Shown: positions 26,169 to 38,321, counted from the first letter of the stretch. The stretch is DNA of 64,000 nucleotides from Siphonodentalium dalli (GCA_032622095.1 CP136066.1:230026961-230090960), one strand, 5' to 3'. Notes: generated by a model not told the origin, from the letters alone. A program made the numbers and translations.

Positions 26169-26490
26169 ACCCTGTGCCAATGCATTCTCTTATATATGCG
26201 AGTCGACCATAGCTCGCCTAGCATTTATAAGAGAATGCATTGGCCGAACAATTTTTATATTATTTTTTATAATTGTTCATTTTTTAATTTTTCCTTACAT
26301 TTGTTATCATTTTTTTTTTACATTCTTCAACAATTTTTATCATTTTTTTTATCATTTTTTCTTATATTCTTTAACAATTTCATCATTTTTATCATTCATT
26401 CTTAAATTTGTTAGGCCAATGCAAACTCTTATATATGCGAGGCGACCTATGGTCGACTCGCATATATGAGAGTATGCATTGGCACAGGGT
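26169..26490. mobile_element. Hairpin-ended MITE, copy A (complete)
   Basis: Both ends are themselves ~70-bp hairpins. CCCTGTGCCAATGCATTCTC opens the left one, and GCATTGGCACAGGG closes the right one, with ATATGCGAG-CGACC-ATGGTCG-CTCGCATAT between. The spacer is an AT-rich TTTTTATCATTTTT-type tract. Flanks read GTTATATA and TTTATATA, a possible 7-8 bp target duplication. Confidence 0.75.
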
Positions 26491-27039
26491 TTATATAACG
26501 AGCTCAAGCGGGTCGAGATTTATATTACGACTAAGGTATAATAAAAGACATTATCTATAATATTTACTCACATTTTGTACTCCGAAATGGACCTGTTGCT
26601 TGTCTGGTGGACGAGTTTCTAATTAAACTCAGTTAAATGAATCCGCTAATGATCAGAAGGTTGAACTAATCCGAAACCAGAAGGATCACGTGACTTTCGC
26701 TGAATCTCACGAACTTCCTGGAATTTATCACCGTCGAAATTAAAACAACAGCGTAAACATTATTTCTAGTTATTCTTTAGTTTTCCTTCAGGCGAAGGTT
26801 AAATCCCGCGAATGGTTAACGGATCGGGATGTTGAGTTTTCGTGTTTAAATATCTCATATGAAACGTGCACCACTGGATGACTGCAATGCACCGAAGTTC
26901 GAAAAAAAAGATTCAAATAGCGTCCAGTGAATACACAAACGATACGCGCTCAACCAGCGAAAATGTATTTATGGGATTTACTAAAACTAATTCATGCGGG
27001 AGGGTAGCGAAGAAATCTGAGAAAATAATACCAACTCGT
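26491..27039. other. No gene seen
   Basis: No supported features. Confidence 0.5.
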
Positions 27040-27600
27040 CATTGATTGGTGGTGGTCTCGTGACAACCCGCTCTCTCACGCCCGGTATTCCTTGGTATTG
27101 TCCGAGGTACGGGTGATTATAATAATACACACTCGTCATTGATGGTTGGTCACGTGACAACCCGCTCTCTCACGCCCGGTATTCCTTGGTATTGTCCGAG
27201 GTATGGGTGATTGATGGTTGGTCTCGTGACAACCGGCTCTCTCACGCCCGGTATTCCTTGGTATTGTCCGATGTATGGGTGATTGATGGTTGGTCTCGTG
27301 ACAACCGGCTCTCTCACGCCCGGTATTCCTTGGTATTGTCCGATGTATAGGTGATTGATGGTTGGTCTCGTGACAACCGGCTCTCTCACGCCCGGTATTC
27401 CTTGATATTGTCCGAGGTATGTGTGATTGATGGTTGGTCTCGTGACAACCCGCTCTCTCACGCCCGGTATTCCTTGGTATTGTCTGAGGTACGGGTGATT
27501 ATTATAATACCCACTCGTCATTGATTGGTGGTGGTCACGTGACAACCGGCTCTCTCACGCCCGGTATTCATTGGTATTGTCTGAGGTACGGGTGACTGAG
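27040..27600. repeat. 72-bp minisatellite, ~7 units
   Basis: Units carry GTGACAACC-GCTCTCTCACG, CCCGGTATTCCTTGGTATTG and TCCGAGGTATGGGTGATTGA. Because the unit is 72 bp, a minus-strand frame of 24-residue repeats (IPGVREPVV core) stays open for 131 codons. It has no flanking coding sequence and is most likely a by-product. Confidence 0.85.
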
Positions 27601-27794
27601 TTTGACTGGTGTTGTGTTACGATAGGGTCCTCACCAGGGTACGTTAAGAATGAATTATCATACTAGTTTAGGAAATAAAAGCCGGGCGTTTGTCAGTGTC
27701 AGGGCCGATCTCATCGGCCCTAATTTACGGTCTGTAAAATCGGCCCTAAAATGCCCATGAAAAACGTAAGATTCCCTGGCACTAAACCTACAAA

Positions 27795-27916
27795 ATAAGT
27801 CTGTTAAAGAATATAAGAAAAAATTATTAAAATTGTAAAAAATTGTAATAAATAATAACAAATGATGAAAAATTGTTAGGCCAATGCATTCTCTAAGAGA
27901 ATGCATTGGCACAGGG
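27795..27916 (+). mobile_element. Hairpin MITE, copy B (right end)
   Basis: An AT-rich spacer (27795-27877) is followed by TTAGGCCAATGCATTCTC, a shortened hairpin and GCATTGGCACAGGG. The left end is missing, and the hairpin loop has been deleted to TCTCTAAGAGA. Confidence 0.75.
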
Positions 27917-28162
27917 TATGTGGGTTGATACAAAACTCGGACCTGGCACTGAAAGGGTTAAATATCGTGTTACGAGTCATGCATTCCTCCATAACCCACT
28001 ATCTTCAAATAAGATGACGTCATTTCAACCCTCAAATTGTGATCGGGTTGTGGCGGAGCAGGTTTATCAGTGCCCGGTAAAACTGTGTACCCTAGATGTA
28101 AAACATGCGATTAAGTTATATATATGCTACTGGTGCTATATATTTGTAACTCTCTTTTTTTT

Positions 28163-28492
28163 GTGATAAAGGTACCCAGGTTCTGAAAATTGTGATAAAG
28201 GTACCCAGGTTGGGAAAAATCGTAAGAAGGTACCCAAGTTCATCGAACCTCAAACTAAACGAGATTTAAATATATTTGCTGGAAATTCGTTTTGTTTTGA
28301 GCTGTTGCTTTCAGTTTTAAATTGTTTGAACTGCGATAAATCGAAAGAATGTAGTCAACTAATGTATCATTTGATATGTTTTCCTGCAATGTAAGACAAA
28401 AATACCCCATCGACCGCTATCACGATTTCTCCCAACCTGGGTACCTAGCTTTATCACAATTTTTAGAACCAGTACCTTTATCACAAAAACCG
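28163..28492. mobile_element. 330-bp MITE-like element, ~65-bp TIRs
   Basis: The left arm 28163-28226 holds two GTGATAAAGGTACCCAGGTT units. The right arm 28421-28492 is their complement (AACCTGGGTACCTAGC, GGTACCTTTATCAC). The interior is non-coding. Confidence 0.8.
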
Positions 28493-28640
28493 GTGAGACT
28501 GACCAATTCAGCGCTAGTAATGGTCGTTGATCACCATTTTGTAATGAGTGTAATGACCGTAATAAATGCTTGACCATAAAATAACACGAAATAATGTCAC
28601 AAAAATATTCTAACGTAGGATTTGTGATTTTATTTTTCAG

Positions 28641-28795
28641 ATGAAATGCCTGAAAACAAGTCAGTTGTGTTATGTAGCACCTGTGGCAAGCAGTTTGGGT
28701 CGAAGTCAGGCCTCAGTGCTCATACACGTGACTACAGGAAAGAGGATTTAAGATTTATGGTTGTTTTTATATTGAATAAAAAGATAATCTTGTAA
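28641..28795 (+). pseudogene. Orphan zinc-finger-like terminal exon
   Basis: A strong acceptor (GATTTTATTTTTCAG, ending 28640) opens a frame whose first whole codon is at 28643. It encodes a C2H2-like finger start, CSTCGKQFGSKSGLSAHTR, and runs to TAA at 28793-28795 with AATAAA nearby. The spacing C-x2-C-x12-H is right, but the position of the second zinc-binding His is occupied by Asp/Tyr, so the finger is incomplete. No neighbouring exon was found. It could be a decayed zinc-finger gene or transposon exon. Confidence 0.35.
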
Positions 28796-29528
28796 CATTA
28801 TTTTATAACTATGTTAGTTGGTCACACCATCATAGTTTGTTTTACATAAAGTTCATATACTGGGTACTATATCTGCAGGAAGTAATCCGTGTTGTTGGAG
28901 GCATATCCTGCAATAATCATTACCCGACCCGCGTCTTCTGAATCTATATGGCTTCCTCGACCAAATTGTAGACAGTGCCGCCCTTGGTGCAGTACGAAAA
29001 GTTCCTACATATATCAAAGGGATTAACTTGGGCAAAAGTTGCCAACAATGTGAAAATAAGAGTAACTCAAACACTAATTATGCGAATATACAGCTTATAG
29101 ATAAATTGACAACGGTCTAATAATTAAGATATTATGGTTACACGGGCATATGTATCTATCAGAAATGTTTCCTGGTTTGTTGAGGTATAATTATGAATGT
29201 GAATGGGGTAGGTGTCAAGCATTTAGTGAAACCCGAATGGTATGATACTTACCTCGCTGGTATTTAGACCTACCTCAATAAAGAAATCCACGACTCCACA
29301 TGGCAAATAATCCTCAAATTTTGAAAAGTCTAGATGATAATTAAACGAGTATCTGTCTGATGGAGAAAGACGGAGTTGTCTGCGATATAGCTTTAGTTGC
29401 GTTATAGAGTTATTGAGTTATTATCACGTTTAGTTAGATGCCACTCCGACTAAATACAAATTATTCATGTATATCTTGTTTTCTGTCTTCGATCAGAGCG
29501 GTTTGTGAGCTGTTTATATGTGAACCAT
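28796..29528. other. No gene seen; probable LINE 3' flank
   Basis: No supported coding. The part next to 29529 is probably the 3' UTR of the minus-strand LINE that follows. Confidence 0.45.
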
Positions 29529-29852
29529 TTAGTCCACAGATTCTAGCCGCATCAGATCCGTATATATGTTCCACAGCTTGAATGCATTGCGAGCAAAACA
29601 CAAGGCGAAATGCTTAATATCATTTACGAGGTCGCGAATGGGTGGCGGGATACATGCAAGAAATATCATCAACTGATCTATGGGGTTCAAGTTGTCAATA
29701 TATAAGAAACATGGTATACCGAAATCCTCTATGACGTTGAACCATATTTCGATTCTTGTTTCGGCTAAGGCTGGACATAAGAGAATTGCATGTTCGATTT
29801 CGTTTTCAAAAAGTTTATGACATATCTGACACTTCCCGTGTACTGGGGACAA
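29529..29852 (-). pseudogene. LINE ORF2 C-terminal fragment
   Basis: This 107-codon piece opens with CQICHKLFENEIEHAILLCP, a CxxC...H...C arrangement common at the C terminus of LINE ORF2 proteins, followed by a helical tail. It joins the upstream RT fragments only through frame changes. Confidence 0.65.
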
Positions 29853-30095
29853 ACAAGGTCCGGGCCAGGATTTTGGCTATTTCTAGAAATTCAAGCTTAT
29901 GTTGAGGATAGCTTCTACATGCTAGCCAAAGAGGTGAAATTGACAGTGAACTATGATTATTTGCGAATGGGTCTAGGGAATGTTCATTTCGTAATCTTGT
30001 CTGCCATGACTGCTCGTTTGATTGTTTGATTTCTGTTACTATGAGGGATTTCCATGTCTCTTTCGATGGGAAGTGTCCTTCTTCTAGAAATGATG

Positions 30096-30693
30096 TTAGA
30101 TAGGGTGTGAGGTTTTCGATGTCTGTTCATGTGCCGTCCTGCAAAGACACCCAAGCAGACTAAGTTTTCTCTTGTCAATAACTGCTGATAGAGGGGATAG
30201 TCCTAGCAAGCCTTGTACCACATCTGTGCGCGCCCTATAAGGGAGTCCTTGAATTTGTTTTAAGCAAAACCTGTGAACTTTTTTCAATGAGTTTTCATTT
30301 GTCAAAGATATGGCGCAAAGGAATTCAGACCCATATAGGCCTTTGGGTAAAACTACAGCGTTGTACAAAGTATTTGAACTGAGAGGCATACATACCAGCG
30401 TTACTTAACATGAGATACGTAAAGCGTATTTTGTGGCATATGTGATCAGTTAGATGGTTGCCCATGTTAATGTTTTGTAATGGGATTCCAAGGTGTGTGA
30501 CCTGATCTGATTCCGACACGTGTTCATCATTTATAATCCATACAACTGTTTCTCGGGATTTTTGTAATGAAAATGGTTCATTAAAGATGACTACTTTGCA
30601 TTTATCCTGGTTGTATTTGAATCTCCATTTCTGCCTGTATGCACTGAATAGGTCATACAAAGAGATTCATATCATCGGCTTGGGTTGGAGATG
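30096..30693 (-). pseudogene. LINE reverse transcriptase palm/thumb fragments
   Basis: Two overlapping frames (30325-30660 and 30096-30389) encode RT C-terminal regions (VTHLGIPLQN; YGSEFLCAISL; FCLKQIQGLP). Just upstream, at about 30668-30688, the minus strand encodes PTQADDM, which corresponds to the catalytic (Y/Q)ADD box of LINE RTs. Stops and shifts lie between the pieces. Confidence 0.7.
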
Positions 30694-31055
30694 CACAACA
30701 CGCAGAACCCACTCGCAAACCATGGTGACTGTTTTCAAGTTGGAAAATTAGCTCATCGATGAAGAGCATGTAAAATAAGGGGGACTAGAGTATACTTCCT
30801 TGTTGTATATGTATATCGACGTATCGCGAAATCGAACCATTGAATTGAACATAGCATTTTATTCCACTTAACAAAGAACTGATAATATGCCATATTTTAC
30901 CAGTGAATCCACGTTGATAGAGTTAGAGCAGGAGACCGTGAATCCAAACTGTGTCAAATGCTTTACGGACATCTAAAAAACAAGCAAACAGTGGGCTGTG
31001 ATTTTCGGCCGTGAAGGCGATACTTTCCTGAATTATGAAGGACGACGTGAGGCAG

Positions 31056-31421
31056 CTAACACCTTTTTGAGATCCATGCTAAAGTGGATGTACTTTGGTG
31101 AGATCTGTTGAAAAGGTTCAAAATAATTTTTTCTAAAACTTTATATGTAACAGGGAGCAATGTAATAGCACGATAATTATCGAATTGTTTTTTGGATTCA
31201 TTGCCTCCTTTGAAAAGCGGTACCATAAGGCCGAGTTTGGCTCGTGTTGGGACATGGTTGAGTTCAACCATTTTGGACATTAATGTTGCAACTGTGTTCT
31301 GCTGGCGCTCTCCACCATAAATTATATGTTCATAACATAAGGTGTCTAATCCAGGAGCCTTGCCTTTCTTGGCATTGCGCAGTACATATTGAACTTCATC
31401 AATAGATACATTTTGAAACAT
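31056..31421 (-). pseudogene. LINE reverse transcriptase N-terminal fragment
   Basis: It contains the LINE RT start motifs KKGKAPGLDTLCYEHI, then MVPLFKGG and NYRAITLLPVTYKVLEKII. Those are RT blocks 0-2. It ends after LAWISKRC, just before the expected helix leading to the palm, and the frame is lost there. Confidence 0.85.
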
Positions 31422-31555
31422 AAATCTGCATCAAGGTCGCTATATCCGTGCGACGAGCGTATGTTCTCCATTTCAGCGTTAACATAATATGAAAAGTGTT
31501 TTTCGTCAAAATCGTTAGATTTTAATGGGGAATAGAGGTTCTCATAGTAAGAAGA

Positions 31556-32772
31556 CTATGCTTCAATTACCGCCTGTGGGTCTCTAAGCGTGGAACCGCT
31601 TACTTCAAATAAACTGTTTGATGCGGTTTGCCGTTGAACTTTCCTTTTGTTGAAAGCCCTAAAAAAGCTGTTTATGTCAAGTTTGACCATTTTGTCTAGC
31701 TTGTCATACATTTCTTTGAGATAAAGCTCATTCGATTTGCGGAATTGTGCACGAAAGAGACATTTTGCGTCTTTATATGATCGATGCGCAATGTGTGACT
31801 CCTCCCTTGGTCTCCCGGCAGAGATCCACACTTGACGCGCTGATGTCATATTATGATGCAGTTCTTTTAAGGTATCATTCCAAAAAGGTCTGAGGTGGCG
31901 ATTGAACCTCCTAGACGGTATGACTTGTTGGGTGGCATTTCTTATGACTGACACAATTTCATCATAGTAGCTGTCAAGCTGATCTACGGTTTGAATGCAT
32001 CTATCATGTAAGTTGAAATTTATAAATGATTGGTAGGCGTTGATCAATTCAGGAGATGCACTAAAGTGTTTCCAATTGATTATTTTGGTTGCAAAAGGTG
32101 TTTTATTGGGGCATGAAATTGTGTCGTAACAAATTTGTGTGGGTATGAAGATGTGGTCGATTATAGTTCCTGGGCCCCCATCGGCGGGAATAAACGTTGA
32201 CATGAAACCTTTGCATAATGGCGAGGAATGGATAGTCGTGAGTTTGCACTTTCTCAGAAATCGCGACAATGTTTCATTCTTTTCCCCTGATTTCTCCGGT
32301 TTCCCATTGAAATCACCCATCAGAACGATATGACCTAGTGAACTGAATGTGGAGAAGATATCGTTCAGTTTCTGGATGTATTCCTGGTACATTTGACGGT
32401 ATAATTTGTGGAAGGTATATATACTTGGAAGATGTACAAAAACACGTCAGGTTCTAATTCCATTTGTACTCCACAGACTCTGTCGTCATTAAGTTCAAGA
32501 ACTGTTATACGTTCGCTCAGTGTCTTTTTCCACATGAGACATATACCACCTTTGTATCTCCCCCTCTGCATCGGGAGGCGTTGTGATGAATCACAGACTG
32601 CGTTGTCCTCGTACGAAGGGCTGACAGTATCGAGAAAGTGGACATTATGTGCATGTAACCAGTGCTCAGATATTCCACATATGTCGATGTCGAAATCACT
32701 GAGCAGCTTGTTCAAATATAAGCTACTGGATAACATGCCAGTGCAATTCCAAGTAAGTAAATTTAGCATCAT
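31556..32772 (-). pseudogene. LINE endonuclease domain, frameshifted
   Basis: Two overlapping frames make up an endonuclease/exonuclease/phosphatase domain. The first (32365-32772) starts LLTWNCTGM and holds ICGISEHWL. The second (31556-32392) contains the catalytic-type MGDFNG and the terminal IDHIF box, then a linker of ~180 residues towards the RT. One frame change near 32392 separates them. The domain nicks target DNA for target-primed reverse transcription. Confidence 0.85.
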
Positions 32773-32848
32773 ATGAATGTATAGTGTTGTAAAAAAGACA
32801 TAAATAAGACCAACAGTGCGTGCACACTATAATCACCCGTTTGGAAGC

Positions 32849-32850
<2 letters not shown>

Positions 32851-32934
<84 letters not shown>

Positions 32935-33560
32935 TAGCAGGTGGACCCGACTTCGTCCGGGCTGTTTCCCCTCTGCTTTTCGGCGAATTGCGCGATTTGA
33001 CCTTGAATTGTCCATTTTGAAGGTCAAGGTCAGGTGCGGTCACGATTTGACCCGTCCAAAACACTGCCCCGACAAAACTACCGACAAAAGTACCCGTCGA
33101 TATCGGGTTTTACCCGATTTGTTTTACCCGATTTGACCTCGAATTGATCATTTTGAAGGTCAAGGTCAGGTCGGGGTCACGATTCGACCCGTCGAAAAAA
33201 CTCAGTGGAGAAAAGTAACCCTACATATCAAATTTTGTCGAAATTCCATCAAAATTCGCGATTTGACCTTGAATTGACCCGATTTCAAGGTCAATGTCAC
33301 GTCGCACGGGCAAAGCAATAGGCTTACGACACTCCCCACACGAAAATATCCCTAGACACTAATTTTCATCGAAATCCCGTGATACTCGGGCGTTTGACCT
33401 TGAAATGACCCGATTTCAAGGTCAAGGTCACGTCGCATGGACAAATTAATAGGCCCATGCCAGTCCCTGGCCGAAAGTACCCTCACATACCAAGTTTCAT
33501 CAAAATCGGCTCGGCCGTTTTCGAGTCCATCGCGAACACACACACACACACAGACAGATC
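32851..33560 (+). mobile_element. Retroposon with (AT)n head, inserted in the LINE
   Basis: An (AT)n tract of about 84 bp (32851-32934) precedes CCCGACTTCGTCCGGG. Repeated blocks follow (GACCTTGAATTGA-CC, TTCAAGGTCAAGGTCA, four or so times), then AAAATCGGCTCGGCCGTTTT, and a (CA)n/GACAGA tail. This start and end style is common among SINE- or RTE-related retroposons of invertebrates. The class is inferred. It splits the LINE between its ORF1-like and endonuclease parts. Confidence 0.65.
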
Positions 33561-33599
33561 TTCCAAAATATACAATAGATATATCGCTCTCACGCTCGT

Positions 33600-34208
33600 T
33601 ACTCCGTCACACTTATCATCAATGCATCGTTGTATTTTAATGTCATTATCATCAAATTTCTGAGAGTTTTCAGTCACGGTTCCATTCACGTCATTGAGAG
33701 TGGCCTTTATTTCCTCGATGTCTGAAGTGATCACTCGCAGAACAGTTTGTTCGGATTCTCGCATATCCAGGTTCGTCTCATTGTTAGTCACACGGTCATC
33801 GAGTTTGGTTATCGACTCATGAAGCGCTGGAAGTCTCTCCAATATCTTATTATTGGATTCCTGATTCTGTTTAAGAAGACACAAGACTTCGTTCTTAAAG
33901 GCACATGAATCATCTGACACACAGAGTGGGGGAGAGGTTTCCGGACATATGCTGGCTCTATCATTTTGAGAAATGAAGTTTGGCTGCAATAATGTTTGTG
34001 TCATATTGCGACTTGAGCTGATCAGGTCAGTTAACACAGTGTATCCGTCGACAAGGAACATCATCATAGTGTAAATATCCTCTGCTAGTTTATCTGCTAA
34101 GGTAAGACCCCCTTTAGTTCTGGTGTCACGACGCATTTTATGTGTGCTCTGAGGACCATATTTGTAAGAGTTTTCTGCTTTTACTTCAACGAATATGACA
34201 TCTCTCAT
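33600..34208 (-). pseudogene. LINE ORF1-like coiled-coil fragment
   Basis: About 200 codons from 34208 encode a mostly helical protein with heptad-like stretches (LERLPALHESITKLDDRV; VTSDIEEIKATLNDV with an I before it). The frame then runs into the inserted retroposon, whose antisense sequence supplies the final ~40 residues. Position upstream of the endonuclease suggests an ORF1 (RNA-binding/trimerising) role. No zinc knuckle or RRM is seen. Confidence 0.5.
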
Positions 34209-35103
34209 TTGGAGGAGGATGGAGTCTGTAAATAGTTTGTTTCAATACGGATATGTGTAGTCAAATAATCATATAATGATATCGAACATATATTATCACA
34301 TTCATTGGTTTTATTTATCAATGTCAGGTAAACTTCGTATACAGGCAGTTTTACCAAACATAGAATTTGTATTAGGCGCCTAAACTAAAATATCAAAACA
34401 ACACCTAAGTCAGTGGTACGATAAAGGTCAGCTGTATGTTTTTATTACAACATAGCTGTAATTTCTAGTATTAAAAGTGTGCTCAATAAAGTTTGTTTTG
34501 TCATGTATGCTCCTTTGGAATTTGGATGTTATTTAATTCTGTTCAGGTATTTGCGATGGCTGCACTGCTAAATTTTGACTCACAACCAAAGACAAATACA
34601 ATAAGAGAAATACAACAAATAAAGTTGATGTGCACTAAAACAGATAGTTATGTCTGGCCTCTTGTAAAGTGTTGTGTCACTAATAAGATCTTTAATTCGC
34701 ATACGATATACACGTTAAGGCGTTTACAAGTGTCCGGCATCGAAAAACAGACCAAAGGTTTTGGTAGTATACAGGCTAGCACTGCACCTTACATGTACTG
34801 TATGTGATTACAATGTACTTCGACTTATACTCCACCACTGTGACCTTGAAATTAGGAAAAAAATGCCTGATGGCAAATTTAATGCTGAGGCATGTTAGAT
34901 TGCAAATATTGCCACGGCATTTTCCACGGCATTGCTTATATTGCCATGTCTAATATCGAGGACTGAATGTGTTAATTACAATTTACATGTAAATATACCA
35001 GTATCATTCAGTTGCTTTTCAGTTGTTCATGCTAGGAGGTGCATGATTACCAGTTAAGGTTGTAACAACATGTTTATACATGTACATGGGATACATAATA
35101 AGG
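34209..35103. other. No gene seen
   Basis: AT-rich with no supported coding or repeats; possibly LINE 5' UTR close to 34209. Confidence 0.5.
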
Positions 35104-35917
35104 TTAATAATAAAGTTTATAGTCACGACTCCACAAATGTGCTCTCGGACTTAACAATATACACATAAAACATATACAACACAATACAGATATACAACAT
35201 AAACTGCGGCTATTTCTTAACTTTACGCAATGTGGGCCGAGGACCAAATGCCACTTCAAACAGGTGGGTTTTAAGTGCGGATTTGAACTCATTTATGGTT
35301 TGTGGAATCCTTAAGTGATCGGGAAGTAGATTCCACAGCTTTGGGCCAGCCACAGAAAAAGCGCGATCGCCGCATGTAACCAGATCCCCATGTTTATAGA
35401 CAAGTTGATTTGCCTTGGCGGACCTGAGGGGTCTGACGGGTTGATAGCGCTGAATGAGATCCGACAAGTACGATGGTGCCAGATTATTTAAACACTTATA
35501 AGTGAAAAGCAAGACCTTAAAATGGATCCTCTGCTCAACGGGAAGCCAATGTAATTTAGCTAAAATTGGAGTGATGTTATCAAATTTCTTTGTTTTGGTA
35601 ACAATCCTAGCAGCACAGTTTTGTACAAGCTGAAGTTTCCGAATAAGGTATGTGTTGCAACCAAATAAAAGTGAGTTACAGTAGTCTATACGGCTTGTGA
35701 TAAATGCATGTACGAGTTGTTTGGCCGTCTCTTCGTCGTCCACATTTCGCACCCTGCTGATATTTCTCAGGTGACAATATGCCAATCTGCAAACTTGCAT
35801 TACATGCGCCTCCGCAGATAGATTGTCATCCATCATATACCCCATGTTGCGGACCATAGTCGACTTAGAGACTGCACTATCTCCAAGCACAATATCGTGG
35901 GTGGTTGCTTTCTGCAA
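35104..35917 (-). mobile_element. 5'-truncated CR1/L2-like LINE, 3' end
   Basis: A 235-codon open frame (35210-35917) carries the conserved C-terminal region downstream of the RT in CR1/L2/jockey LINEs: FITSRIDYCNSLLFG, LQLVQNCAARIVT, ILAKLHWLPVEQRI, FKVLLFTYKCLNNLAPSYL, AGPKLWNLLP and LKTHLF. The RT core is absent, as expected from 5' truncation during target-primed reverse transcription. The 3' UTR ends near 35104. This is a different family from the LINE at 29.5-34.2 kb and is better preserved. Confidence 0.9.
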
Positions 35918-37786
35918 CTGATGCGGTAACCCGATATATATCAGTTCAGTTTTACAAAACTATCATACTATGTCAAATGTGTCATGAAACTATAAATGTT
36001 ATCTTTGTGGTGAATGGCCTTAGGCCAAAACAAAAAACTTCTCTGTTTCCGATAATATTTGGAAAATTTTCCAGGCAGGGATTTTTTTTTAAACCTTTAA
36101 GCCACAAGTACCATAATAGAGTAGTCATGGTGCCATGAAACAACTACTATAATAATTAATATACACAACTACTATAATAATTAATATACACAACAACTAC
36201 TATAATAATTAATAATTTCACATAAATCTCCAATCACCAAATAATTATCGTGTTGGCTCCATCAGAGGAGGCTTCATTTGTATCATAATGTTGTGTTGGG
36301 TATACATAATATACATACATACATATACAAATATACGGAAGTAAGTCGCAGTGACTTGTATAGTTATGTTACTGTTGTCATCAAAATCGTATCTTATGTT
36401 CCACAGGTGAGCACCTTACACTGACTGAAGTTTTTATAAGAAAATAGCTAAATTAAAATTGATATACCGAGCAACAAGGGAGAGATAAGGGAAACAAAGT
36501 ATTGCGATAAGGACTATCTATATTGTTGAAAAGAGTTCTCATCAAATTTACAAAAAATAGGTAGCCAAATATAATAAAATTCAAATAACATAATTACAGT
36601 GGGTCCGAAAACGCCCAAACAATGGGCAAGGACCCGTAACAATATATAACATGTAAGAAAACAAATATAAACCATGTGTAAATATATCAGCAAACAAACA
36701 GTCTAAAATCGATCACCAGGAAAAGACCTCAAAGTGGATATCACAGTATATATTAAAGTCGCTCAGATCAAACAAAGCGAGGAGGAGAGAGGGGAGGATG
36801 GTGGGATAAAATTTTCAAAAGAACTTGAATCGTGCGACGCACCTCGAGAGAAATTATCCTGAGAATGAAGTACTCACAAGTCATTTGTTGTCTTCATGCG
36901 CGATCAAAAATATAGTTCATTATGAATCCCTTGAGCTCTTGTGTAAAAACCGAGAACAAGAGCAGGGTATCTAAATTAAAAACATCGCGATTAAAGTTAT
37001 CAAGTAGATTTTATATTAATTTTGGATAGGCGAAAAGCGCTAAATGTATTGGACAACAATGAGAAATTCTGACCGCGCATTTAGCGCAAACCGGTAGTGC
37101 AACGGGATATAAAACCCTTGGATCTCGTAGAGCCAATGATGATATCTTCTTCGTTTTATTATCTATATATGTCATCCATAACTGACTACCTCGTCCATAA
37201 TATTTTATTTTCCGCACGTAACTCCGGATGAGTGTGATATATCATCAAACCACAACAGTTCTGGTTCTTGAATAAGTATCTATTCACTCGGTGCATCGAA
37301 CACAGTTACTGGCTCTTTGTAACGCGAAATCCAAATAGGTTTATATTGGACCTATTTGATTGGATTATGCCATAACAGATCACTTCACAGATCAGATGTC
37401 AATGACGTGTTGACAATTTTCCCACGCATTGTCAAACTCGACTATTGTTGGAAAACTGAATACAGGCGATATATCCGTAATTCATTTTACTCATCGCAAT
37501 ATATAGGATACATCATTTTCTAGTTTTTATCAGTCAACGATATTCATGACTGCATGATTAATCCTTCGCATCTTGTTGTATTTATAACTATTTCTAAATA
37601 CTTCAATTCTCAACCATGCGAATCAACCATAGGTCGCTTTCATGACTGAAACTTCCTGTAGGTAGCCCCATACAGCCTACAGGTGGCAGCTTGTATTGCT
37701 GGGTGTCGTCTGCTCACATATGTGAAGGGCTCCATAAGGGTAGTTTAACACTTCTATGACTGGAGCTTCCTGACATTTTACGAAAA
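35918..37786. other. No gene seen; short tandem repeat
   Basis: About three units of ACTACTATAATAATTAATA lie at 36140-36215. A segment near 37330-37370 (AAATAGGTTTATATTGGACC) recurs at about 38603. No supported gene. Confidence 0.55.
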
Positions 37787-38137
37787 CCCTGTGCCAATGC
37801 ATTCTCTTATATATGCGAGTCAGCCATATGTCGCATCGCATATATATAAGATAATGCATTGGCCTAACATATTTTGTTTTATCATTTTTTATAAATTTTC
37901 TTACATTCTATAACAATTTTAATAATTTTTTCTTATATTCTTTAAAAAAAATTATCATTTTTTATCATTATTTCTTATTTTCTTTAATAATTTTTATCAT
38001 TATTTTTTCATTTTTTCTTACATTCTTTAACAACTATAAAAAATATTTTAACAAATTGTTAGGCCTAATCATTCTCTTATATATGCGAGACCACCTATGG
38101 TCGACTCGCCTATATAAGAGAATGCATTGGCACAGGC
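37787..38137. mobile_element. Hairpin-ended MITE, copy C (complete)
   Basis: Same architecture as copy A: a hairpin starting CCCTGTGCCAATGCATTCTC, an AT-rich TTCTTACATTCTTTAACA spacer, and a terminal hairpin ending GCATTGGCACAGG. Flanks CGAAAA and TTTTCG are inverted, suggesting the TIR may extend outward to GCGAAAACCC. Confidence 0.8.
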
Positions 38138-38185
38138 TTTTCGCAACAATTCATAAGCTCCCGTCATGAAAGAGTTAATAAAATG

Positions 38186-38321
38186 ACCACGTGACCTTGT
38201 GATCAGCGATAATGTGTGTACCACGTGACCTTGTGATCAGCGATAGTGTGTGTACCACGTGACCTCGTGATCAGCGATAGTGTGTGTACCACGTGACCTT
38301 GTGATCAGCGATAGTGTGTGA
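38186..38321 (+). repeat. 34-bp minisatellite, four units
   Basis: Four near-identical units of ACCACGTGACCTTGTGATCA plus GCGATAGTGTGTGT. Each contains a CACGTG E-box-type hexamer and a TGATCA palindrome. Confidence 0.9.

Larger units (their letters stand above)
29529..34208 (-). mobile_element. Degenerate non-LTR retrotransposon (LINE)
   Basis: Reading on the minus strand the order is ORF1-like coiled coil, apurinic-type endonuclease, reverse transcriptase and a C-terminal CxxC...H...C segment. This is the layout of jockey/CR1-superfamily LINEs. Multiple frameshifts and stops break it, and a retroposon with an (AT)n tract separates ORF1 from ORF2. It cannot be active. Confidence 0.85.

Noticed and set aside
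27150-27545. 131-codon frame of 24-residue repeats on the minus strand
   Set aside because: Explained by the 72-bp minisatellite; no signal peptide or unique coding flanks.
32408-32776. 122-codon plus-strand frame opposite the LINE endonuclease
   Set aside because: Shadow of the minus-strand endonuclease pseudogene.
17103-38321. CRISPR-like regular spacing in several arrays
   Set aside because: The window is eukaryotic, spacers are themselves repeated, and no cas-like genes exist.
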